NCBI GenBank assembly: GCA_009760855.2 | Contig: WPIO01000059.1 | Span: 2,405,001 to 2,469,000 of the forward strand | Reading direction: 5' to 3' | Source: Cristatella mucedo | Taxonomy: Eukaryota; Bryozoa; Phylactolaemata; Cristatellidae | DNA: 64,000 nucleotides | In this document: positions 57,201 through 64,000 of the stretch, piece after piece | Layout of the letters: the number at the start of each line of letters is the position of its first letter | Position numbering within the stretch: the first letter of the stretch is position 1 | Notes under the pieces: model-generated | Databases searched by the model: none | Told to the model about the DNA's origin: nothing | Seen by the model: the letters and a program-made list of their open reading frames with translations, nothing else | Program-made: the position numbers and the translations under genes

Positions 57201-60200
57201 CTGAGTGTAATAATTGGGGGTCACTTGACTCGTTGTATGACCTTTCTGAACTGTCCTAGTCTCCAGTTCAATGCTAGACCAGAAAAAATGTTGGTTGGGG
57301 CATTGAGACCCTTAAGTTTCCACTGCATACACACCGCCCTGAACCTCTCTCAAGAGACCTCGGACACTTCGGAAATGTTATTCATCAAGTGCCTAATGAT
57401 TGCAGTTGCTGGGGAGCATCCGACCGTGACAGGTGCAGCCATAGTAGGGTCTGTCACGGGTTGATTATTTTTAGTGCAATACCCGGGTGGCATTGCTTTT
57501 TACATTAAGCTGTCAAATAGCATGTCATAGGTACTTTTGTTCGGCGTTGTAAGTACTTTTGGGTGGTAGCTGGTCCCGGTTGTTGCTGGCCCGAAGGCTA
57601 GCTTTAGTCTTGCCAGCTCTTGCTTGCCTATGGCTGATGCCGGAGTGTGAAAATGTGAGCTCTGGCATGAGCCGTGAGCTACCGCCGAGGCCGCACCGAG
57701 GTGTGTGTGCCACCGCTAGGTGGATCCAAAGGAAGGTGACCGTTTGTGTAGCTTTTCCTGCATTGAGACTCCCTCTGCACCATGTGATTGGTTGGTAGGC
57801 TGCAGTGCATGCCTGGATTGTCTATTTAAAGTTCGACGGAAGTCAGCTGATTTAATGGCCTCATTTGTTTAGCAGTGTGAGAGCCTTAGCAGCTGTCGTC
57901 CGGCCTGCAGCTGGGGCAGTACAGGATTGCCTGTTGCAGGGCTCGAACCTGCGACATGCCGGTGGGCAAGTGCGAGCACCGGACTCCTCGGGTCGGGCTC
58001 GAAGTTAGGCTCGGATGTCCTGGGTCATGCTATGGGTGACTGCCGCTACCTGTGCCCAGGCATTAGTGGGCTACTTGCTGTTTGTTGCTGCCTGCCTAGT
58101 TTGAGTGTGTGCTTTAAAAATCTTCTACATTCGTTTCGAAATACTTGTTTTGAGATGCTTTTCCGGGTAATGCTCGTGCCAGAACAAGGTCGGCTGAAGG
58201 GCCACAATTTCTGTCCGCAAGAACAAGGCGAGGCTGGAGGAGCACTCTATCGTTACATGTTACCTCCACCGAGTCTGGAGGCTACGAGCTTGCTACACCG
58301 TGCTCAGCGCTGTCGCCTCGAAGCGCTACACTGCCACATGTGAGCTGCATCGGAATTAGCATACCCCTGTGTACATTGTAGCTCAGAGCTATTCGCTGCT
58401 TCACAGGGTATCAGCGCATTCATCGTGAGAAAGCCGACAGCAGGTCTGACTGTCGGCAAGCCCGAGGATAAGCTCGGCATTCGCGCGTCATCGACCACCA
58501 CGCTCACGTTCGACAGCTGTCACGTGCCGGAAGCAAGCCTGCTCGGCGAAACCGGTTCGTACCTATCGCTCTTGCTGAAGGCAGGTCGTCAGCAGTTGAC
58601 ATACTTGCTGCTGCATTCGCAGGGGGCTTCGAGTCCAAGAAATGTGCAAACATGAAAGTAGAGCTAATTCTCGTGTCAAAACCAGAGCGAAACAGCAGCA
58701 TCTGTGGCATCGCGAAAGGGAAGGCAAATATATCTTTTTGCCCTGCACCGACCCAAAACTCGGAGGATTAGAAACAGCCAAAAAAATGGGTAATCCTGTG
58801 GATCAGTAGTTAGTGTACTTATAGGCGCTAGCATGTTGGGATTGCGAGACACGTAGTCCTGTGTACTAGAGACCGTGCCTATAGTTCACATGCTCCCAAA
58901 GCCTGGAACTTACTTCCGACTTGTGTCATGACATCCCCTCACTTGACCACATTTAAAAAGAAACTAAAACCACATCTATGTATCACAGCATTTAGTGGGT
59001 CCCTGCGTTTCGACCTTTATGTGCTTATTCGTACTGACACTCTGCATGCTGCCACTAACCACACTTGCATGCTGACCCTGTGCATGTCACCTCTGACCAT
59101 GTTATTCTTGTTGTTTATTGAGCATGCTACCAGTAACCATTCGATTGTGCTTCCTTTGTAGCAAATGTAAAGTGCCTAGAAAGAGATTTAGTTCTCTGAG
59201 GGTGCTCAAGTGTGTTATTACACGGGTAGATTTTGAGGCTATACTATTGTCGGTTACTCCCCCCCCCCCTTGAATTTTTCCCTCCTGGCTTGCATGTTCT
59301 TGACATGGCAATGTTTCAGAGGCATCTATCTACTGGCACTGCTAATGACTTTACAATTTTGATCTAATCATGAGTCAACAAACTCAAGAGCCGTCGTCTT
59401 AAAACACTTCGTTTTTTTGCCGGCTTTGTGTGTCCTAGATAAAGCTATGGATCTCTAGATGGGCAGGCCATGATTTGCCATAGCCAAGCAAAGAGAGCCA
59501 ATTTCAGCATTTATGGTTGAACTACAGAAAACATTGTTAGAAAAGGCTGTTGTTGCAAGAAGATGCTGTAAAGCTATCCTCAAAGTCGTTGTGTGGTCAT
59601 TTGGTCCCTTTTATCTGAACGGGCTTTGTAGAAATTATACCTTCTGCTTCATTTAGCTTGTGGAAGGTATTGTAGCTTCATCGATTAAAATCGTCAATTA
59701 CATTAAGCTTATTTACCTGCACAGTTTGAAGCAAGAGCAATCTTATGAAGCTAGTGGTGGAGCTGCTACATCCTCCTTGACAGTTCATGCTTGATGTACA
59801 CATACATGGGAATGTGCTGCACTTTACAGTACTTCTTTTCGGTAGTCGGTGACTGGTACCGACGTCAAAGCCCAGTCAGTACATGCTGCTCATCGTGATG
59901 GGGTATCACTTATCCTGATTACTGTAATTTCCTATTGGTGTGTCTAATTCGAGGTTTGGGTCCTTTTTAGGGCATTTTAAACCTTTTTCATATTTGTTCT
60001 TCGGTGGACTCCACAGATTGTCGGTTCAGTTTGGTTTTTAGGCAAGTAGATCCGTGTTACCATTTGAACATTTAAATTGCCATTTTACCTGTAGTTTTAT
60101 TAACATTAATTCCAGGGATGTGGCATGACTTAATGGATGGGACTTATAACCAACATTAAAAGGCACTTTTTAGTATGCTCTGACTTGTATTTGGCCTCTT

Positions 60201-62310
60201 ACTGTGGAATAACTTGTGTTTGTCATTGTAGCCATCGTTAATAAATGGATCTTAATGAACATTAGGCACTGGTCATAAAACATGTGATCAAATGAGCAGT
60301 GCATCAAATGTGGAGATGCTGTGATCACATGCCGTCTTATGGTGGAATAATAATAATAATAGTAGTAATAATAATACATTTGATATGTCACCCTCAGAGA
60401 ACTCAATCTCTTTCTAGGCACTTTACATTTGCTACAAAGGAAGCACGATCGAATGGTTACTGGTAGCATGCTCAATAAACAACAAGAATAACATGGCTAG
60501 GGGTGACATGCGCGGGGTCAGCATGCAAGTATGGTTAGTGGTAGCATGTACAGTGTCAGCACACATTAGCACATAAAGAACGAATCACAGTGACCCATTA
60601 AATATTGTGATAAATAGGTGTGTTTTTAGTTTCTTTTTAAATGTGGTCAAATCAGGAGATTTCATGACACAAGTCGGGAGTGAATTCCATGCTTTGGGAG
60701 CATATGAACTAAAGGCTCGGTCTGCAAAGTATTTGAGGTTTGTACGAGGTATAGGTAAACAGTTAGATTCCAAAAAGCAGGTGGTACTATGCTCAGCCTG
60801 GTTGGGAGTGGATCTGATAGGTAGGCAGGAGTCAAAGAATGAAGGGACCTGAAAGTGAGTGACTAAACCTCGGTCAGCCGTGATGGCACACTAGGTAAGG
60901 TGGTTGCTTTTCACGACCACGGTCCAGAGGTCGTAGGTTCGAATCCTACAGTGGGCAAAAATCTTGAAGTCAATCCGTCACTTGACTGGCAGCCAGTGCA
61001 GGTCGGCGAGAAGTGGTGTGATGTGGCAACTGCGCCGCTCACGACAGGCAAGCCTAGCTGCCGAGTTTTGCACCAGCTGCAATCGCCTGATCGCACATGC
61101 TGGTAGACCAGCAAGCAGTGAGTCACAGAAGTCAAGACGGGAGTTCACAAATTCATGGACCAACTTAGATGAGGTATCTCTGTCTAAGCAAGGCCAATTT
61201 TCAGCATTGTTATGTAGCTGAAAGTAGGCAGACTTGACTGTGAAAAGACTTGAGTTGAATGCTGGATGATGCACCATCAAGCTTGTCCGGCAGGTCCCCC
61301 ACATGCTTGATGTTGCAGTAGTTTAGAAAAGCAGTTTGCAGTTCTGGCCAGCCTCTATCTGAGCTAGCGGCCCTCTCTTTGCCGTGAGCAACGTGTGAAT
61401 CCATGTTCGCACGTTCAAACTTTCTAAAGAGCCCAAGTTAGAGTCTAGTTTAGGAGTTCCTACTAGAATGTTGCTTCCTCATTTTGGAAAACCTGGCGGC
61501 GGCAGTGTCCCTCTTCCCTCGTATTTGCTGTTGCCGAATAATCACGAGTGACATGGACGGCCCCCAATGTAGGTATTGGCCGTGACTAGTCTTAGCAGTA
61601 GGCAACAGAACCTTCTGCCGGCGCTTGCAGTGGCATGCTGCAGTAACTTTTCCCGAATGTGGTGCTGCTGTTATTTTCCTGTAGTAACATGTCACTGGAT
61701 TTCTAGAAGCACTGCTGAAGCTATGCACGTGATGGCGTACATAGAGCCTCGGAGAGCTAATTAGCATTGGTCTCCCAGTGAGCAAAGGTCATGTGAGCCC
61801 AACAATGTGACCGTAAACCTCAGCTAGCCGACAGTGATGCTATAGGTGAATGTCCTAGAATATTCTAGTAGGATATCCTAGACCGAGTCCGATAGGAAGG
61901 AATTTCCCAGTCCGTGAGTGAAGCTTTATGCATGTGAGACTGCTAGACTGATGTGTTCATGCTGTTGGGCCCTCCCTATCTGCATTCAAACTGTGTCTGG
62001 TGATATCCTGCTCTCAAACAACTCTTGCTCTACACTTTCATTCACACGACGCGCTGTAGGTAATGGATTTAAGATTGCCATGGCCACTCTGGACGGTGGC
62101 AGGATCGGTATAGCAGCTCAGGCTTTGGGCATAGCGCAGGCTGCGCTGGACTGTGCCGTCAAGTACGCGAGTGACAGGAATGCGTTTGGAGCACCAATCA
62201 GCAAGATGCAGGCCATACAGGTGACCAATCAGCAGCACGGTCACGTGTACCAGTGAGTGAACCGGTCGGCTGAGCTCGTGGAAGCACAGTGGGGGGAAGG
62301 AGGAAAGAAA

Positions 62311-62345
<35 letters not shown>

Positions 62346-62619
62346 TAGAGACTGAGGCAGGGAGGGGGAGAGGAGAGAGAAAAGAGGGATGGAGAGTTTA
62401 TGAGGAGGCGGAGAGATAGTGCTCATACTTGCTTACACAGGTGTACATCGCTAGTGTCCATTATTGTAAAGTTAGTGATGTTGTACCTGTATACCTTTCA
62501 CATAACTTGTTCTGGTTGTTCAGATAAAGTTGGCAGACATGGCCATGCGCCTGGAGGGCGCCAGGCTCCTCACGTGGCGGGCGGCTGCCCTTAAAGACGC
62601 CCACAAGAACTATACGAAG
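43525..62619 (+). CDS. ACADS: Short-chain acyl-CoA dehydrogenase, mitochondrial (8 exons, 3' end outside window)
   Basis: The join is 43525-43582, 43685-43836, 48039-48188, 52329-52440, 56205-56356, 58407-58554, 62060-62220, 62524-62619. It gives 343 codons without a stop, and every intron is GT-AG with matching phases (1,0,0,1,0,1,0). The family oxidises butyryl-length acyl-CoA to the 2-enoyl-CoA with FAD in the mitochondrial matrix, passing electrons to ETF. Visible landmarks are a basic N-terminus suited to mitochondrial import, [12 protein letters not shown] (helical N-domain), [36 protein letters not shown], the acyl-CoA dehydrogenase signature [13 protein letters not shown] across the exon 4/5 junction, AWITNG, and the C-domain [19 protein letters not shown]. 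Human ACADS is about 412 residues, so roughly 70 are missing on the right, including the IYEGTSEIQ segment with the catalytic Glu. The ATG has a good context (A at -3, G at +4). The match to vertebrate ACADS is collinear throughout, and short-chain rather than medium-chain identity is clear. Confidence 0.96.
43685..43836 (+). CDS. ACADS: ACADS exon 2
   Basis: The acceptor CAG is at 43682-43684 and the donor GTAGG at 43837. The exon encodes the end of the presequence and the first helices of the N-domain ([20 protein letters not shown], then [18 protein letters not shown]). Phase 1 in, phase 0 out. Intron 1 is only 102 bp. Confidence 0.95.
44010..44230 (+). mobile_element. Family A LINE internal fragment
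   Basis: GTCGCAACTGCCACATTACG then CCACTTCTCTCAGACC, followed by GACCTTCAAGGTCCTGGCAT and CCTTCATTCT, match the [11 protein letters not shown]...[13 protein letters not shown] region. It lies in ACADS intron 2. Confidence 0.55.
44790..45315 (-). mobile_element. Family A LINE fragment
   Basis: The complement reads [40 protein letters not shown] and [20 protein letters not shown]. The tail is missing. It lies in ACADS intron 2. Confidence 0.8.
46255..46355 (-). mobile_element. Family A LINE tail fragment
   Basis: AATAATACATTTTTACAGCA then CCCTCAGAGAACTTAATCTC matches the complemented tail and the first part of the 3' UTR. Confidence 0.65.
46530..47255 (+). mobile_element. Diverged family A LINE fragment
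   Basis: It holds GCAGTCAAGTCTGCCTACTT, ACAGCCACATTACAATCGCT, TGGACTTCAAGGTCATGTTA and a worn tail ending in ATTATTATTATTG at 47230-47247. It is antisense to the fragment at 46255 and lies in ACADS intron 2. Confidence 0.6.
47260..48038. other. ACADS intron 2, end part
   Basis: Unique-looking; pyrimidine-rich before the exon 3 acceptor. No repeats recognised. Confidence 0.5.
48039..48188 (+). CDS. ACADS: ACADS exon 3
   Basis: The acceptor is TATCAG and the donor GTGAGT. Fifty codons, from [20 protein letters not shown] to [16 protein letters not shown], match the family closely. The intron just downstream is packed with CTG triplets (48198-48330). Confidence 0.97.
48198..48330 (+). repeat. 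Imperfect CTG/GCT triplet cluster
   Basis: Several CTGCTGCTG runs are separated by related triplets, starting 10 bp after the donor of ACADS exon 3. Confidence 0.8.
49900..51430 (+). mobile_element. Family B LINE with reverse transcriptase remnants
   Basis: Broken frames give [20 protein letters not shown] then [20 protein letters not shown], the [14 protein letters not shown] block (catalytic Asp; the usual AAFDTIDH has decayed) near 50345, and [14 protein letters not shown] near 50600, then the RLWNSLPQF-equivalent end near 51300. Stops and frameshifts throughout. It lies in ACADS intron 3, sense. Confidence 0.8.
52329..52440 (+). CDS. ACADS: ACADS exon 4
   Basis: The acceptor is CACTGCAG and the donor GTGAGAG. 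It encodes [20 protein letters not shown] through GCFALSEPG, the first half of the acyl-CoA dehydrogenase signature. Phase 0 in, phase 1 out. Confidence 0.97.
52980..53560 (-). mobile_element. Family A LINE 3' fragment split by a CT microsatellite
   Basis: GAAGTGCCCTCAGAGAACTC belongs to the family tail. It is followed by poly-C and (TC)n to 53114, and the family sequence resumes at GGCCCTTTACATTTGCTGCA. The C-terminal part follows to about 53560. It lies in ACADS intron 4. Confidence 0.8.
53034..53114 (+). repeat. Poly-C and (TC)n inside a LINE tail
   Basis: Ten C followed by about 36 TC units, ending directly at GGCCCTTTACATTTGC of the LINE 3' end. Confidence 0.95.
54162..54219 (+). repeat. 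(GT)n microsatellite
   Basis: About 28 GT units with one TTTG break, immediately 5' of a full-length SINE. Confidence 0.95.
54224..54395 (+). mobile_element. tRNA-derived SINE, full-length
   Basis: GAGCGGTGGTGCCACTAGGT, B-box-like TTGGGGTCGAATCCTGCTGC, GATAGCCGTAAAGGGTCTTC and the end TTGAATCCGCTAGTATTTTG. A (GT)n run abuts its 5' end. It lies in ACADS intron 4. Confidence 0.87.
55255..55437 (-). mobile_element. Family A LINE, young 5'-truncated copy
   Basis: The AAT tail, CTCCCTCAGAGAACTGAATC and the 3' UTR to GGGTCAGCATGCAATG are nearly identical to 41303-41485, so the copy is recent. Only about 180 bp, in ACADS intron 4. Confidence 0.85.
56205..56356 (+). CDS. ACADS: ACADS exon 5
   Basis: The acceptor is GTGTAG and the donor GTCGGT. 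It encodes [20 protein letters not shown], then [11 protein letters not shown] and [14 protein letters not shown]. This is the beta domain that contacts FAD and the acyl chain. Phase 1 in, phase 0 out. Confidence 0.97.
56515..56585 (+). mobile_element. SINE body fragment
   Basis: TGATAGCCGTTGTGGCTCTT then CTGCCACTACATAACTGAGG resembles the SINE body (TGATAGCCGTAAAG...CTTCTG). Short and uncertain; in ACADS intron 5. Confidence 0.4.
57845..57965 (-). mobile_element. tRNA-derived SINE, diverged
   Basis: CAGCTGATTTAATGGCCTCA, GAGCCTTAGCAGCTGTCGTC, and the B-box complement GCAGGGCTCGAACCTGCGAC. It is a different subfamily from 11918, judging by the head. ACADS intron 5. Confidence 0.7.
58407..58554 (+). 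CDS. ACADS: ACADS exon 6
   Basis: The acceptor is CTTCACAG; the donor GTTCGT is weaker than consensus. It encodes [20 protein letters not shown], then [20 protein letters not shown] and [10 protein letters not shown]. Phase 0 in, phase 1 out, and it joins exon 7 to restore a glycine codon. Confidence 0.96.
58860..59225 (+). mobile_element. Family A LINE 3' end
   Basis: It reads from CATGCTCCCAAAGCCTGGAA through AAATTTAAAAAGAAACTAAA-like coding end to TAGCAAATGTAAAGTGCCTA and a short TTATTA tail. It lies in ACADS intron 6. Confidence 0.82.
59226..60349. other. ACADS intron 6, unique-looking part
   Basis: A poly-C run at 59260-59269; otherwise AT-leaning sequence with no recognised feature. 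Confidence 0.5.
60350..61250 (-). mobile_element. Family A LINE 3' fragment with a nested SINE
   Basis: The AAT/AGT tail, 3' UTR and C-terminal region (complement [20 protein letters not shown]) run to 60869. A plus-strand SINE piece (60872-60957) interrupts, and the LINE resumes at CTTGAAGTCAATCCGTCACT (60963) and continues to about 61250. It lies in ACADS intron 6. Confidence 0.85.
60872..60957 (+). mobile_element. SINE head nested in a LINE
   Basis: CAGCCGTGATGGCACACTAG through GTAGGTTCGAATCCTACAGT is the tRNA-like head alone, ending before the body. It interrupts the family A LINE at 60350-61250. Confidence 0.85.
62060..62220 (+). CDS. ACADS: ACADS exon 7
   Basis: The acceptor is GCTGTAG and the donor GTGACC. 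It encodes [40 protein letters not shown] and [13 protein letters not shown], part of the C-terminal helical domain with the conserved R.AFG segment at the FAD and tetramer contacts. Phase 1 in, phase 0 out. Confidence 0.97.
62308..62350 (+). repeat. (GACA)n / GA microsatellite
   Basis: GAGAGAGAGA, then about eight GACA units, then GATAGAGAC, 90 bp into ACADS intron 7. Confidence 0.9.
62524..62619 (+). CDS. ACADS: ACADS exon 8 (last one in the window)
   Basis: CAG at 62521-62523 precedes [20 protein letters not shown], then [12 protein letters not shown], ending at donor GTGAGA. Phase 0 on both sides. The next family segment (EAAMAKLAASEAAT) was not found between 62620 and 64000, so the gene continues to the right. 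Confidence 0.95.
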
Positions 62620-64000
62620 GTGAGAGTTGCTTCAGTTGCTGCTGCCATCGCTTCCGCTCTGTCTGAGCCGAGCAGTAGCGCCTATAGCAAGATGATTACT
62701 ATGCCCGGGAGCAGTGGAAAGAGGGATGCAACAGTTAGTGCATCTATGTGCATTCGTGTGTGAGCATGCCTGTACACTCACAGCTCGAAGCTACCGCCTT
62801 CCGGCTAGCGGCAGCTCAGTCTCTCAGCTACAGCCGATAGCTCGGCATCAGAGACATGGCACACACCACACCAGACTATAGTGGGCATGGCGGTGGTCTC
62901 CACCGCTCTGGTAACTGATGCCTTGTGGAAAATAGCGGGCATATGGGATCTACCCTCGAGGTGAGGAAGGCCAACAGAATGTCAATTCATGCCCACTCGA
63001 TAATTTTTCCAATTTACCTGATGCCAAATGAGTAAATCGATGATAGAAACAGCGGCCCACGTTGACTGCGACAAATCCCAAAAGCAGAATAATTGGTTTT
63101 TGCTGTGGTTCTGTACTCAGGACTGCACTGAGCCGTGTTTGCTTGCGTGCGTGTGCCGGTGGTTAGCAGCAGCAGTGGCGGCATTGCCCTCCTACCCCCC
63201 CCCCCCCCCCCCCGCCGGTACTGCTGCCACTGCCGGTCATCAGATCCTGCTTTGTATTGTATACTGCGTTCATAGTCGTGCTTTCAGTTGAGGCTTGTCA
63301 GAAGCTCTCAATGCTATGCTGCCGGCATAATTTGGCAATGTTTGAGCCATGTTAATGTTGCGGTAATATGAATGCTAAGCTGTCAGATATGCATTTGACA
63401 CAATCGCCCACCATCTCTCGGGTGAGCATCAGTGAAGCCACTAGTTTACGGAGTGGTGCATGACCGGAGGATTTTGTGAAAATACAGCTGGCCGACCGTG
63501 CACGTCTGTGCAAGCTGTGCCTCCCAAAGTTCTCCCTGCCGCACCAAGGGTTGGCCCAGTAGGCTTGTTGCTATGGTTACCTGACACAGTTGCTGCTAAT
63601 TCTCTGGCCAGCCGAGTAATGCCCGCACCCTCGACGGTCCCTGGCAAGGAGTCTACCTAGAGTCCCTTCGCCGAAACTGCATTCGTGTGAACCTGCGCTG
63701 CTGTAACCTATTTTCCTTGGGTTGTATCGCGGTCTCAGTGGTGCATGGTTTGGCGCGATGCTCGCACTCAGCGGTCACCCCACGGACAGTGCTGTGCATT
63801 GTCCATACTGTGCATTGTCCGTACTGTACATTGTCCGTACCGCTCGGTCATGGTGGTGGCAGCGGTGCTGCTGCTGCTCGTGTGTGGCTGCCAGTGCGAG
63901 ATAACGGTGCGACGGTGGAATATCTCAGTTGAATATCGTTAGCTGAGTAGATGTTGCTTCCGAAGATCTGTTCGTGCAGCACTAAAAGTAACAAACACAT
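62620..64000. other. ACADS intron after exon 8
   Basis: No ACADS exon 9 or 10 motif (EAAMAKLAASEAAT, GYVTE or YEGTSEIQ) was found, so the intron runs past the window edge. It includes the 19-base C run and a CCATACTGTGCATTGTCCGT triplicated region at 63800-63840. Confidence 0.5.
63195..63213 (+). repeat. Poly-C run (19)
   Basis: Nineteen C in a row, in the ACADS intron after exon 8. Confidence 0.95.

Overview
The window is animal nuclear DNA, most likely from a marine invertebrate. Two genes are split into short exons with GT-AG introns and conserved phases. The introns and spacers are full of 5'-truncated non-LTR retrotransposons, tRNA-derived SINEs and very long microsatellites. There are no bacterial operons, rRNAs or CRISPR arrays. 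The species cannot be named from the sequence alone.

Two genes can be assembled exon by exon, and they point away from each other. (1) On the minus strand, from 35798 down to at least 16380, is an orthologue of the cytosolic arginine sensor CASTOR (GATS-like family). Seven exons join in frame to 336 codons, and a candidate last exon lies at 13470-13676. (2) On the plus strand, from 43525 to beyond the right edge, is a mitochondrial short-chain acyl-CoA dehydrogenase (ACADS). Eight exons join in frame to 343 codons, ending at 62619. The last part, with the catalytic glutamate, must lie outside the window. About 7.7 kb separate the two start codons. One protein reports arginine to mTORC1 and the other oxidises short-chain fatty acyl-CoA; nothing here shows that they are co-regulated.

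Layout. 1-13.4 kb: GA/CT microsatellites, a 54-bp minisatellite, a duplicated exon-like cassette (4.3-5.9 kb) and LINE/SINE debris. 13.4-35.8 kb: the CASTOR gene, whose introns hold an ~840-bp CAG/CAGACG repeat, many LINE pieces, one LINE with a readable reverse transcriptase (28.5-30.8 kb) and a CpG-rich stretch with a foldback just downstream of exon 1. 35.8-43.5 kb: spacer with LINE/SINE fragments, ending in a (TC)n-(AT)n block next to the ACADS start. 43.5-64 kb: ACADS, with introns of 0.3-4.2 kb that carry further LINEs and SINEs.

Two LINE families recur. Family A has an (ATT)n-type tail, and family B ends in a short CATTACATT-like tail. Several copies are nested, abut head to tail, or seem to have seeded microsatellites. 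The ordinary genes are the firm result. The repeat behaviour and the duplicated cassette are the unusual parts. I found no clearly new multi-gene system.
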